A program made the position numbers and the translations under genes. The notes beneath the pieces are model-generated. The model had not been told where the DNA came from. It worked only from the letters and a program-made list of their open reading frames with translations, and ran no database searches. This document shows, piece after piece, positions 24,158 to 35,734 of a stretch of 64,000 nt of DNA. This DNA comes from Phallus indusiatus (Eukaryota; Basidiomycota; Agaricomycetes; Phallales; Phallaceae): contig JAQFWX010000005.1 of the NCBI GenBank assembly GCA_027605045.1, positions 868,001 to 932,000 of the forward strand. The letters are read 5' to 3'. Numbering within the stretch: the first letter of the stretch is position 1; the number at the start of each line of letters is the position of its first letter.

Positions 24158-25649
24158 TTATATTCTTGATTTGTGGTATATACTATACGCAGTTAAAATT
24201 CCTATAAGACCAAACGTAACCCAAGCTTTACTGAAACCCCATGAATGCCGCTTCTGGATATTCTCATATCGATCTTGCGGCTGACGAGGAGGTAAAGCAA
24301 CCTCGACAATTTCCTCAGTCAAAGGTGGGTTCAAACGCGAAATAGGTGATGTATGACCGAAGGAAGGGTCTTCAACATCTACTTCAGCAACTCCTCCGAA
24401 AAAATCCGTCAACAAAGTTTCCTCCAGTGGCCTCCGGAAAAGGTCTGATCTGACACCAGGATGAGAACCTATTTTATCGAAATCGTAGGTAGAGAACTAG
24501 ATTAAATGTTCATGAGCATCCAGAGTAACCGGAATCAATATACGAACTAAGTCAGCCATTGTAGCTCTTGACGTTTTGTTTATGCCTTCCAGATATTGTA
24601 ACATGTAATGGGTATACCGATCAATTACCGAGACTCCGATATCTGTATCTGTCTCGTGCTAAACACAGTGAGGAAGCAGATGATAGTGTCGGTATACGTG
24701 AGACGTACTGCGTATGAATTTTCACCAAGTTTAGATGAGCCAGTCGCGAGAATATTGGGGGAATAAAACTTGGAATAAAGGGTGTTCGCCTGACAAGTGT
24801 CTACCATGAAAAACAATTCTCTATATCTAAAGCAAAGAGTAATTGATTCAAAATTTTTGATACTATGCTCGGAAGACTAGGCTGACCTTTTCTTCTGCCA
24901 CATTTGTTCAAACGCGTCGGCCAAGTCGAAAGCACTTATTTCTTCGTTGTCCTGAAATTTTAGAAACTCGTTGCCTCCATGGCCCGTCATATACACGAAG
25001 ACATTAGAGCGATCATCGGTATTAAGACGTTTGGAGGGCGGGTAGGTCGGAGGAACTCGTCCTATTACGATATCGATAATAAGTTTTGTACCAACTAGAC
25101 CAAAGACGGAGATACCTGTCAATACACGCAAGAGGTTTTCAACGGTAACATCATAGCCTCGATAGTCAACCTCGATGTTATCGCCATAAAGGTCTAAATT
25201 ACGTTTAGGATTCGAAAACACTGCTCCAGGAAAGCGGTTTCTTGAGTTACAAGCGGCATCATCGGCGAGCATTAAGATGATGTTCGAGTCGGGTATTCCC
25301 AAGCGTTTTACAGTGCGATACCTGTCCAACAATGTTAAACCCGACATCGTTTGTAATAAAAAATGGCTCATTTTACTACATTCCCAAAGCATTGGCCATG
25401 TGCTATTTGTGTATAGTATCAGATTGTCTCTGTAAGGTAGGCCAAGAAATGGAAACCTACGCGGTAGTTGAACCAATATCTACTGGCGCAGACGAGAACA
25501 GCCCAATTATTCGTATGCCCTAAGGTAGTATCATTTTTGAAAAATTGTTTCAGCTCGGTCTCATGTTCCACTTGGCAATAAATTAAACGAAGACAGAAAC
25601 AAAGTAGAAGGCACCATCGAAACATGGTGAATGAGAAATTAGTAATCAT
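24158..25649 (-). CDS. GPI8: GPI-anchor transamidase catalytic subunit (Gpi8/PIG-K)
   Basis: Caspase-like cysteine protease of the ER GPI transamidase complex; it cleaves the C-terminal signal of substrates and joins the GPI anchor. The N-terminus has a signal-type hydrophobic run ([17 protein letters not shown]), then [35 protein letters not shown], the catalytic His in [12 protein letters not shown] (about 24960-24998) and the catalytic Cys in [14 protein letters not shown] (about 24770-24815). Following exons give [20 protein letters not shown] and the [24 protein letters not shown] region. A C-terminal membrane helix is present ([17 protein letters not shown]). In-frame ATGs exist at 25625, 25649 and 25841; I favour 25649 or 25625 because the signal peptide then sits at the N-terminus. 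Confidence 0.92.
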
Positions 25650-26215
25650 CGTGACGTAAGGATCTACTTTGCTTCTTTGCCAAAAACTATCCACGGGCAC
25701 ACCACTAAGTAAAGTACTTGCGCACCCTAAGATAACGGTTTGGTATGTGTAACCGTTCCGTAATCGTAAAGAAGACAGATTTGAGAGAAAAATTCTTGTT
25801 ATCTTTTTCGCGATTCGACATATAGTAACCACACCACACATGTTATGACGACACTGAGTTAGTCAACCAAATAAGTAGTATTTTTTGCTTCATAAACAAG
25901 TGAACTTCCATGGAGGGAGACTCCCTGAGAGATTCGACGTGGTAACTGCCAAATAATCGCATTGGAATCTGGGCCGTCGTCACGGCGGATAGACCCGAGC
26001 CATAAAGTCACGCTTGTTTTTTTCATTCGTGGAGCGACGCTTAGGTTTACTTGAAATTAAGATCAATTATCGTACCTATTAATTGCAAACCTTAGTCCCT
26101 TGCTTTTCAGAAGACAACCTTAACTGAAGTCCCTCGGGCGCATGTACAAAATGTTCACTTGGCAGAATCAGATGACGTAGTACCACCGAACGACGGCTTT
26201 GACACTCCTTCATCT

Positions 26216-27475
26216 ATGCACCCCCATCATCAGCCGTGGAAAACACTGTATTTGTTGGGTTTTATCATCGCACTCGTCGTACAAGTTCCTTATTGGTCGT
26301 TATGTGCAGTAATATTCCCTTCATCACGGCCTAACAAATCGTGGTCCGTGAAAAAAACCGTTTCGTTATACGTTACCCGGCACGCTCTCTCTCAGTTTGC
26401 CAAACTTCGGCTGGGATTTTTCGATAGCAACGTTGACATCCCAGATGGTACATATAAAAACACAAAATTCGTATGGATTGAGAGTGAGCGCGAAGAAGAT
26501 ATGCGCGGGCCGATCAAGGAGTATGCCAGAAGAGCGCGTGTCGAGCCTTTGAGGACTTCAGCATTCTGGTACTACCGATCGGGCACTCTCACCAGAACGA
26601 TTGAAAGAGCCGAGTCAGGAGAACAAGTAATCTACTACATTCATGGTGGTGCATTTTTTGTAGGATTTTCCCCCATCTTTGAAGCCTCGTCTGTGTACTA
26701 AGCATGCAATAATATCAAGCATGGAACTGCACATCCAAAGGGCACCTACGCTTGTATACCCAAAGGGATTCTTCGGAATACCAAGCACTTGACGCGTATT
26801 CTAGCAATCGACTATCACCTGTGTTCCTCGGCACCTCATGAAGAGCGTTACCCGTTTCCGACAGCCATTATCGACCTCATCGCTGGTTACAGATATCTTC
26901 TCGACCTTGGATTCAGCCCTGAAAACATAGTTGTCACCGGTGATTCCGCCGGTGGTAATCTTGTGCTTGCTTTGATTCGCTATGTCAAGGAAACTGCCGT
27001 TCTTCCCATGCCAGGTAGACTCCTACTCCTCTCTCCTTGGGGTGATATTTCAGCTTCGAATAATGGTCCAAATACTTCCCTTCGGGACAATCTTGCCGAT
27101 ATATTTTCACAAACTCAAACGATAATGCAGGAAAGCTTTGCCGGATACGGTATCCGGTCGTATCTAGGTTCCGCATTCGACTTTGAGAACGACGCGAAGA
27201 CAAACCCATATATCTCTCCAGCGTCTTTACATATCAAGCCTGCTCATGGAGAATACCAAGGATACCCTAGAACGTTGATTATTGTCGGGGGTATGGAGAG
27301 AATCTTAGATGACTCAATGATTTTGGCGGACCGTTTACGGCAAGATAATCCAGATTCCGATCGTATTGCAGTTTATATTGCCAATGCCGCCGTACATGAT
27401 TTCCTGTTGTTCCCATGGGCTGAACCAGAGCGAGCCGAAGCCTTCTTGCAGATAGCCAAATGGTTAGAAGACTAA
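26216..27475 (+). CDS. Alpha/beta-hydrolase, HSL-type esterase/lipase, membrane-anchored
   Basis: Serine esterase of the hormone-sensitive-lipase (abhydrolase_3) group. After HPHHQPWKTLYLLG comes an N-terminal membrane helix (LLGFIIALVVQVPYWSLCAV). The oxyanion motif YYIHGGAFF is at 26634-26659, the nucleophile GDSAGGNL near 26940, an acidic residue in the GGMERILDD region, and the His in AAVHDFLLF near 27395. A 60-nt intron (26660-26719) directly follows the HGG motif; it contains an in-frame TAA and is a multiple of three, so the gene is intact only when spliced. The frame stays open upstream of the ATG at 26216 to a good acceptor at 26110, so a further 5' exon is likely. Substrate unknown. 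Confidence 0.82.
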
Positions 27476-27630
27476 GTCCTGCCGCACCAAATCTAAACTA
27501 TATTTTTTTTTGGAAATCTGAAGATACGTATGTATATGCATGGATTTTGGGAATAAATTACATGATAAATTGATTTGATATTTACGTGTATAATATGATC
27601 AAATTTACGCAATCGAAATTTACGCAATCG

Positions 27631-29552
27631 TTAAATTACTACTTCGTCCACTTTTGATTTGTGAATACAGAAACCCTAGAAAAGATGGGTCAGCTAGGTT
27701 CTATTCGTGTGGCGGATTATATGCTTACTGGAACGACCCACTGTTTGCAGCTACATTCCACACCAGCCCAATCATAACTCCCTAACTTGGCATTACACTT
27801 TTTATTCGGACATACTATTTTTCCGGCTATGTTTCCACTTTCAAGGAACGGATCCATCCATTTCATCTATCGCAGTCGTCAGCTCAGAAGAAACAATACA
27901 AAACTAAAAAGACGCACAGGCTCCACAAAATAACCCGAACACTTCGCATTGGGTAAAAGAAGCGGAGGGCTACTTGCTGAGATGCTTATTAGCTGTTTAT
28001 TACCATTTGCATTCTCCTGTTTGACAGAAATTGCTGTCGCAGGTCCAGCAGAACGCAAAGCGGATAATGCAGGGTGAATCTGAGCAGCCAGGTCCCGTGG
28101 CGATGAGAAAGAGTTATTCATGGATAGGTGTGGCTTGGGATGCGGCTGTGAACTACTGGCCGGCTTGTCTGACCCTTCTTCTTCATCCGATTCAATAGCC
28201 GAAGTAGAATGTCGGTCAATTTTTCCTTTAGTAAGTGACCCCTTTCGCACCGGTCGTTCCTCGTTGTTAGAATCCGACGAGACCTCAGCAGGAGAATCAG
28301 ATAGGGGGGTCATAGACAATCCAGCAAAAGGCCTTCTTAATTTCTGCGCAGCCTCAGAGAAAGAACTCCTTTGCTCTGCTTGAGGCCGGTCTGTAGCATG
28401 AATTGGAGTCATAGGGACAAGAACAGAGCCGAACGATGGTCGTCTAACACTCTCCGGGTTTGACGGTCGTCGAATGACAGTAACGGTGGTTTGCTCTCCG
28501 CTTTCAGTAGTTTGCGAGACAACGAGAGTCTCGCCTATTGAAGATCGTCTCGAATTGGCTGGAGATAAAGCCGTCGCAGTTCCGGGAGTCGACGGACCTA
28601 CTTGGCCATGATCAACCATATGTTCACGTGTTGCAAGTTCTTGTCTACACATTTTACAGCGAATCCGACGACGACGTTGTGGGTACGGTGTAGTTGGTAC
28701 GGAATCGCTCGGTGTTCGTGGATATTTGGCGAACATTTCCGTCTCGAGGGCAGAACCGTCTCCATCTAGTAACGCAGATTAAATTTATAGCAGAGAGCGA
28801 TTAAACGATGATTGACATACTTAGCACTTCCTTAACGGCACGTTCTACATAAAAAGCACGAATATCCTTATTGCGGCGGTTCCTTTTAAAATTGGCGGAG
28901 TGAAATAAAACTAGCTGGGACATGAACCCTTTGTTTGGTCTAAACCAAAACAGTTTAGTAAGAATGACAATACCTGAAAACGAATAAATACTAACTGTGT
29001 GACTGGACGCGCTTTTTGTATAATGCTTAAAGCGGCTTCTGCATCGATACGATTTGTATACATCAGATATGCCGCAACAATCACAGCGCTCCGACCTGGA
29101 AATAATTTCCTTGGATCAGAATGGAGAACAACGAAAATAGTCGAAAACACGAACTCATTCCAGCCTAGATATGAATAATAACTTTGTGAGGGAAAAAGTT
29201 ATCATGACAGGGGTGATACTTACCTGACAATGAACTAGAACGCCCCTCTGTTTCTGGAGCTCGGTGCTAATCCAATCTATACACTTGGGAATGTGAACGA
29301 GCACATCTTCCTCATCGGTATCATCTAGGGGAACCTGGTATCGTATAAAAGTCTAAATAGATGTCAAGTTATGCATAGATATCAAGATAAAGTGATAGGT
29401 ACCTTTGGGACAGAAATCTTCCCTCTCATGACGCTCATAATGCTTTTGATGCCATTTCTTTGCAAGGAGTCCAAATCCAGGGCGGCCTTGAGACTTCCAA
29501 TCCATAAGTTGTCAATGATCATATCCATATCATGATAATTGCTGTCAGACAT
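27631..29552 (-). CDS. YVH1: Dual-specificity phosphatase Yvh1/DUSP12
   Basis: Phosphatase with a C-terminal zinc domain; in yeast it releases Mrt4 during 60S ribosome maturation. From the ATG at 29552: MIIDNLWIGSLKAALD, YQVPLDDTDEEDVLVHIPKC, then the active-site loop VHCQ-AGMS-RSAVIVAAYL. This loop is spread over three exons, the middle one only 10 nt (29155-29164). A long Ser/Pro-rich region follows after CKMCRQELATREHMVDHGQ. The C-terminal zinc part is CSGYFVEP, then MKWMDPFLESGNIAGKIVCP, NKKCNAKLGSYDWAGVECSC, and GFCIHKSKVDEVVI ending at 27631. All cysteines expected of the Yvh1 tail appear when the last two introns are removed. Confidence 0.92.
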
Positions 29553-30461
29553 CGCGATGCAGCGGGTGGCTTGAGCTGAAGAGAATAAGCGAATTTATGG
29601 GAACAGTTCAGTGCGGGCCGGAACTCGGCTCCAGTGAGCAGTGGCACTCCAAAACTAGGAGCGGAAGTTCGATGCGCTCGGGATTAACGGGTCGTTGGTA
29701 AACGTTGAGAACCTTCGAGTCGGACAAGAAGAATGGTGATGGACATTCAAGAACGTCCGAACGTCTCGCAGGCTGGTGCGTCGCCAGTGCATGATTACCA
29801 AATCCTATTGCGATTCGGATGTCCGATGAACTGAGACATGTACTTACAGCCACGCTCAAACAACGTGAGGAACAGCGAAAGAGGGGTTTCAGTCATGAGT
29901 AAGCCTCGAGTTGACCGTCCGGACTTCAAGGGCGAAACATTAAACGAATGCCAACATAATATTTTAGGCACATAAATGACTAAACTCTAAATTTAAGCCG
30001 AAGCCGGCAGAGAGGGCACAACTTTCTCGAAAGATCGAAGAGGAGCTTTCTTAATTATTGGAGGAACTATGAACCCGATTCCATGATATCGGTCCTTCGA
30101 TTTTCAAGCATGGGCTCCACTTGAAGTGATCTTTGAAGTTTGAAGTTTGAAGTTTGAAGACAACCCATACGTCACGTGTCCCGATCGCGTCCGATGGCAC
30201 CAGGCATTGGCTGGGCTGGCCGCTGCACAAAGCCTCGTATCACATAGTAGAAATCAGCCTCAAATATTATCTTTCAGGGAGGTAAAATCAAGTTGTTCAA
30301 AATTTGCCTCCTACTTATATTGAGTGAAGTATGTAGCACAAGTATCAGTAGTAGCATTGATCCTCGTCTCGAAGCTACAACCCCACTTCGTCATTACTCT
30401 ACTATAAACAATACATGTAACATACAAGAGTTATTGTCCAATCATAGATCTCAGAAGACTT
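29553..30461. other. Intergenic region upstream of YVH1, no gene
   Basis: No supported gene. The open frame at 29608-29859 (-) has no recognised content. The short TTTGAAG tandem repeat at 30132-30159 is the only structured element seen. Confidence 0.45.
30132..30159. repeat. Perfect TTTGAAG heptamer, four copies
   Basis: Four head-to-tail copies of TTTGAAG in intergenic DNA. A simple microsatellite-like repeat; no function implied. Confidence 0.9.
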
Positions 30462-31181
30462 TCAAAAATATTGGTATGTGATCTGGAGTAGAACTAATGA
30501 CGATAGCATAACCAAAAGCCACAGCTGTCGGGAAAATCCATCCCATACTGTCCATCCGATCATGGCGCAGCCGAGCGATGACGCAGCTGCGACTGCATAA
30601 CAAAAGTCCTTCACCCAGGGCTGTGCGACTACTTGCCCTAGAGTTTCCTGCGGGACCAGGAATACGCAAGCCTCTCTCCAAGCTAGCACGAGATAGGCCG
30701 CGTACAAGCAATGGAATATTTTTGAGCGTGGATCGCTCATGAGACCAACGAACGGAAGTGGTTCGAGGATGATTATCAAGGTGATCACAAGGCCCAATTG
30801 TAACGCAACAAGAAGGAAACGTTCGTTTGACACGAGAGACATTAGCCACAGTGGACTAGCAATAAATAGCCCCCAGAAGACGGTTAAGCTTAATAGTCCC
30901 ACTAAAGAATTAAGATATCTGAGCAACCAATGTGAATCTACCACATACACAAACTTACATCGCAGAAGCATGAAACAAACGAACACGGGTCCACCAAGTC
31001 GTTCTAGTTCGTCAAGCCATCCATTGTTCAATGCTTCCGCATGGGCTTGACAGATTCTTTCGAATTCGTTAAACGCACGTCTGATTCTCCAGCTAAAAGA
31101 CTGCGAGATCACTCGAGCTTCTTCACCGCTGGAAAGTGATTCCGGATCAGTCGTTGGGAGTAATTGGTATCTTATTGACAT
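30462..31181 (-). CDS. Hypothetical multi-pass membrane protein
   Basis: Not assigned to a family. From the ATG at 31181 (MSIRYQLLPTTDPESLSSG), a polar N-terminal region with an amphipathic stretch (RRAFNEFERICQAHAEAL) is followed by about five hydrophobic segments: near GPVFVCFMLLR, LLSLTVFWGLFIASPLWLM, LLVALQLGLVITLIIIL, KIFHCLYAAYLVLAW and FCYAVAAASSLGCAMIG, with WLLVMLSSLVLLQITYQYF at the C-terminus. One intron of about 57 nt lies near 30904-30960; the frame also reads through it. The gene is divergent from cofilin, 204 bp between start codons. An integral membrane protein is clear; its role is not. Confidence 0.6.
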   Translation of the reverse strand: MSIRYQLLPTTDPESLSSGEEARVISQSFSWRIRRAFNEFERICQAHAEALNNGWLDELERLGGPVFVCFMLLRCKFVYVVDSHWLLRYLNSLVGLLSLTVFWGLFIASPLWLMSLVSNERFLLVALQLGLVITLIIILEPLPFVGLMSDPRSKIFHCLYAAYLVLAWREACVFLVPQETLGQVVAQPWVKDFCYAVAAASSLGCAMIGWTVWDGFSRQLWLLVMLSSLVLLQITYQYF

Positions 31182-31385
31182 GTTTAGTCGGCCAAGGCAG
31201 TTAGACGGATGTGTGTGCCAATAGCCCGTTGAAAATCGAATGAAAGGGTATGCTGCGTGCGGCGGCGTCACTGCGCAAAAGCCGCAAAGCTGTAATCTGT
31301 GACGCTGGGCGCCTAGTAAGGGTATATATAACAATTCGGTAAAGGCCACCATCACTGTATCTATCCATCGTTACTACATCTCACA

Positions 31386-31970
31386 ATGGTAAGCGTGTCT
31401 GAACGCCAGATATTATCGTGAGTGCATCTAATGGTCACATCAAGGCTTCAGGAATCGGTCTCAATGATGCATGTGTTTCCACATTCCAAGAGCTTAAGCT
31501 AGGGAAGAAGCACAAGTACATTGTATACGGCATCAACGACACTAAAACGGAGATTATTCCTTTGGGAACATCGGCCAGCGCTGACTACCAAGATTTCCTC
31601 GGCCATCTTCCTAGTGGTGATTGTAGGTGGGCTGTCTATGATGTTGAATACGATCAGGGGGAGGGAAAGCGCAACAAGCTGGTTTTTGTCTCTTGGTATG
31701 ATTACCAGCTTTTGTTCTTCTTTGAAGGCTTTGGCTCAATAAAGGTGGGACAACAGGTCTCCTGATGGTGCTTCGATTAAGAGTAAGATGCTGTACGCAT
31801 CGTCCAAAGATGCATTACGACGAGCTCTCGTCGGAATTGGGACCGAGGTACAGGCCACAGAGGCCGATGAGATCTCTCATGACGCAGGTGTGTAAAATAT
31901 TTCTATTGAGGGTATATTATTCATGACGATTCACTGGGTTGTAGTCGTAGACAAAGTTACTCGAAAATGA
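31386..31970 (+). CDS. COF1: Cofilin / actin-depolymerising factor
   Basis: Severs and depolymerises actin filaments in cortical patches and rings. The ATG at 31386 is alone in exon 1: a 56-nt intron (31389-31444) follows it at once, then [60 protein letters not shown] and [11 protein letters not shown]. After a second intron come [20 protein letters not shown] (the long actin-binding helix with the usual KMxYASSK block) and [20 protein letters not shown]. The last exon gives VVDKVTRK, ending at 31970. Usual family length. Confidence 0.95.
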
Positions 31971-32876
31971 ACCTGTCTCATTATTTCGTGATAGTTGTAT
32001 GTTATTACAACGCTCGGCGCCGTCCTCTTTCTGAGACGACTAATATTGTATGATTCGGCATCGCTACAGAGGCGAAAAGAAATATATTATTGTGATTGTT
32101 TATATGAAAACTCTACGCGTCTGCGTCAGTACCATTGATTCATATCGATGAACATAGATGTGACTGCGATCGTGACTGGTCCGGGTCTGCTGGTGACTCG
32201 AGTCCGAGTCAGAACTTGGACCTTACTTTTTTTGCAAATCTTATGATCTTGAAGATCTTTGTAAATCTCTTTTCACTTCTCACTGGACAATGTAAATTCC
32301 GAGAAAAGTCTGTGACCGCTCGACTCGTTAGTTCTAGCCTCCAGCTGTGCTGCGAACGGAACAGTGATTGTCTAAACTTGTCCACATACTAATTTGTATA
32401 TGGTCCGGCATCCCAATATGTGGTGAGTTTCGCTGAGTACATGATTCACCTAAACAATAGATTTCAATTATTATCTAGATATTAAATATTCTTTTTATCC
32501 CAGCCAGAAGACGTCCTGTAGCGACCATTGACGTCATTTCAAATTCTCAGTTTACATCTTGCTTCTGGTGTGTGGCGTTGCATATGCACATTATATTGCT
32601 CCCAGTTCGAATTCGTCGACACGGAAATTGAGATTAGGGCAGAATATTGTGTACCATGCATTTCGAAGATTTCGCTAAGGTCAGTTGATATTCTGACTTC
32701 CTCGACTTAGGTCATTTCTTACCTCGTCGTTATTAGAATTCCAAGTCGCTAAAGCTATACCTCAATTTCGAAAACTTCCCTAAAGTCACTTGATACTTTA
32801 GCTCATCTAGTCTAGATTATTTAATACCTTACCACCAAAGTCTCCAAGTCGCCAGAAGGCTCAACTAGCACCCCAA
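31971..32876. other. Intergenic region upstream of GH78 with an imperfect direct repeat
   Basis: No gene supported. The 3' half carries two diverged copies of a roughly 95-nt unit (32658-32755 and 32768-32862), just before the GH78 start codon. Confidence 0.5.
32658..32862. repeat. Two-copy imperfect direct repeat in the GH78 promoter
   Basis: Both copies begin TTTCGAA, share CTAA(A/G)GTCA(C/G)TTGATA and end in CCAAGTCGC, with substitutions and small indels between. The repeat ends 15 bp before the GH78 ATG, so it lies in the promoter or leader. Confidence 0.65.
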
Positions 32877-35303
32877 ATGAAAACTCTGTTGTTACTTTCA
32901 CTTCTTATCAATGCATGCTTTTCCGTGAAGTTCTCGGAATATATCCTTGCGCCTTCATCACGAACAGTCCTTCCTCGCTCAGTAAACACGATCCGGGGAA
33001 ACGTCACGAACCCAGAAAATATTCTAGATAATACCACTGAGGCAACCCATTTCTCCGGTCAAAACGCGTCCATTACTCTTGATTTCGGAGTTAATGTTGC
33101 GGGACGAATCAGTTTTCTCGTCGATAGTGTGTCCGCGAAGGACGGCGCCGACCCCCCCTCTGTTGGCCTGACCTACAGTGAAAGTTCTCTGTGGATCAGT
33201 CCGGAGGTTAGTGACGGCACGGGGAACACAGTAGACGTAAGAGAGAATATTTTCAGGGTAACATATATCATCGTAGTCACATTTCAACGGTTTAGGATCT
33301 TCCCTACGTGTTTGATATAACGGATTCGGGCAAGTTTACTGTTCCTCAGGAGTTTCTTCGTGGAGCTTTTCGGTATCTCACGATTACTCTGAATTCTCCG
33401 GGAATCGTTGGGATTACCAATGTTCAATTGAATTTCACTGCTATGCCTCATTTCGAGAATATGAAGGCCTACACCGGGTATTTCCACACTAACGATGAGC
33501 TTCTAAATAGGCACGTATTATTTTTTACTTTCTTTTAATGTCTCTAAACCCTATCTTCGACTATTCAGAATATGGTACGCAGGAGCATACACAAACCAAC
33601 TTTGTACTATCTCTCCTTCGGAGGGCAATGCGTTAGTCCAGTCAGGTATTGTGCCTCCCGGAGAAAACACCGCCCCCCCTGGCATTACATTTCTCAACAC
33701 AACGCTCACAAAAGGAACAAGTACAGTAGTAGATGGTGCCAAGCGTGATAGATTGGTCTGGCCAGGCGATTATGTTGGTCAATTTTATTCTGGTGCCACA
33801 CATTTTACTCACTAACGCTCATTCACAACCGACCCAAAACAGGTCGTAGCATTTCCCGCAATAGCAGTATCCACGTATGACTTGATATCAATAGCGAACG
33901 GATTAGATTCCCTATTTGCGGAGCAGACACCTGCAGGTCAATTGCCCTATGCGGGATATCCATTTTCCACACCCCCTGGAACTTTTTCCTTCACGTACCA
34001 CATGCATACGTTGATTGACGTGTACAATTATTATCTTTGGTCTGGAGACCTTGAATACCTTAAAGGTAAATGGGACGGGTGGAAAAAAGGAATGGCTTGG
34101 AGCCTGGGAACTGTAGACCAGACTGGTCTGATGAATGTAACCAGTTCTTCCGTAGGTGACCTTTTCCCTAGAAGTTTAGTTGCATCCCTAATCAGTAGAT
34201 ATCAGGACTGGCTTCGTTATTATTTGGGTGGTCATGCCATTGAGGTATTTATTCACTGTTCCAATCAAGGGAAACGTTTCATAACGCTTTTTTCAGGCAA
34301 ATGCTATCCTATATGCTACACTCCAGCACGGGATTACGTTGGCTGAAGCGGTGAACGATCGTTCCGTCCTTAACGACTATCGGAATAATATGACCGTGAT
34401 CAAAGCTGCTGCGAATGCTAGACTCTGGGACCCAAGTGTGGGCATGTTCAGGGACAACGATACATCTACACTTCTTCCCCAAGATGGAAACGTTTGGTCA
34501 ATTGTTTCTCAAATTGTTCAAAACACGTCACAGGCACTTTCCATCGCTAATTATTTAGAAAGCAGGTGGACTCCCTATGGAGCTGTTGCTGTCGAGGTAT
34601 GTTTTGAGTGGTTTTGTAGCGTAATGAATAATTCTTATTGTGCGAAATAAGGCGGGTGATGCAATTTCACCCTTCATTACCAGCCTCGAGCTTGATGCTC
34701 ATTTTTCTCTTAATAATTCTGCGGCTGGATTAGAATTGTTAAGAAGGCAATGGGGCTTCATGTTGGATGACCCACGCATGACTAATTCCACATTTATTGA
34801 GGGATACAGCGCGGACGGCGCGCTACACTATCCTCCATATTCTAATGACGCAAGAATTAGCTATGCTCATGGATGGGCCACAGGTCCAACATACACCCTG
34901 ACTGTAGGTTCATATATTGACTCCAAGATTGATATCGGTCAACGTTCTCCTATAGACCTACGTGGCTGGTATCCAAATTACGGGACCCGCGGGCAAGCAG
35001 TGGGTCATACAACCTCAGCCAGGCAACTTGACCGACGTTGAGGGAGGTCTGTCGACAAATCTCGGAGAATTTGCTGTGAAATATAGTGTCCTTCCGAATA
35101 CTTTCTCTATGCAGTTTCAAACGCCTGTCGGAACATCTGGAAGCGTTATGATACCAACATTTGGCAGAAACGTATCTTATTCCATTGAGCGTCTGGATGG
35201 AAATATGACGGTGGGAGATGAAAATAAACGGGTCGATCCCCTGTTTGTCGTGCAGGATGGCTTGGAAGGTGGATCATACCGTGTGGAAGCGGGGTATTTC
35301 TAA
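32877..35303 (+). CDS. Secreted GH78-type alpha-L-rhamnosidase (six-hairpin glycosidase)
   Basis: Extracellular glycosidase, probably removing alpha-L-rhamnose from pectin or glycosides. The signal peptide MKTLLLLSLLINACFS is followed by beta-sandwich regions. The catalytic (alpha/alpha)6 barrel has VDGAKRDRLVWPGDYV (about 33730-33777), the family active-site block, then TYHMHTLIDVYNYYLWSGD, SLELDAHFSL (about 34688-34717), SYAHGWATGPTY (about 34858-34895) and a C-terminal sandwich with AGIQITGPAGKQWVIQPQPG. A 52-nt intron (about 34904-34955) restores TYTLT-TYVAG; without it the 3' end looks frameshifted. It ends at 35303 and appears intact. Its 3' part is duplicated at 38.0 kb. Confidence 0.85.
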
Positions 35304-35640
35304 ACTAGTTGTTTCCTTCATTATTTCTTTGCAAATGTCATAGTCTCGGAGAAAATATAAACTTGGCGACCACTCATAACGGTGTTGGAGTTGTAGAGTC
35401 GGACTATATAATGCACTTTGAACATTATATAATAGACTTAAGCGGTTTGTCTCCACCCATCATGTGTCTGCCCCAAAACCTGTTCTACTTATATTCCGTC
35501 TAGTCTAGTCTACATTCTATACATTCCAACAAATGAATCTAATGATCCCACCTGATGACGCATTTGCGACTTAATAAGATCCCCTCTCTTTATAGACCAA
35601 CCACAACTACGATAACATTCGCCATGTCAAGCAGCGCATG
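34779..35640 (+). repeat. Segmental duplication, copy 1 (GH78 3' end to start of small gene)
   Basis: Matches 38024-38675 in the same orientation: GH78 3' coding part, stop region (GGGGTATTTCT), shared 3' UTR (TCTCGGAGAAAA, GGCGACCACTCATA), shared AAGATC...TTTATAG leader and ATGTCAAGCAG start of the small gene. The offset is about 3.2 kb at the 5' end and less at the 3' end because copy 2 has deletions. Confidence 0.85.
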
Positions 35641-35734
35641 GTTGCAGAGTACACTTTCTCAGCCCTTTTATCACCATACATATGTAGACCCTCTACATGC
35701 CAGAGGGCATGTCCCTTTATCACGTCGTCAATAA
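35624..35734 (+). pseudogene. Decayed 5' end of the small NTF2-like gene
   Basis: MSSSAWLQSTLS is identical to the start of the intact gene at 38658, but after codon 12 the frame diverges and stops at 35732-35734. It is the remnant left in copy 1 of the segmental duplication. Confidence 0.65.

Noticed and set aside
26699..26701. In-frame TAA suggesting the esterase is a pseudogene
   Set aside because: The stop lies inside a 60-nt sequence with GT donor, CTAA branch-like site and AG acceptor; removing it joins HGGAFF to the expected HGTAHPKG region.
29608..29859. 83-codon frame upstream of YVH1
   Set aside because: No recognisable content and no splice-consistent link to YVH1.
30132..30159. 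TTTGAAG repeats as a possible CRISPR-like or regulatory array
   Set aside because: Four perfect 7-nt units without spacers in a eukaryotic genome; an ordinary microsatellite.
34904..34960. Apparent frameshift near the 3' end of the rhamnosidase
   Set aside because: A 52-nt GT-AG intron explains it and restores TYTLT-TYVAGIQITGPAG, as in the family.
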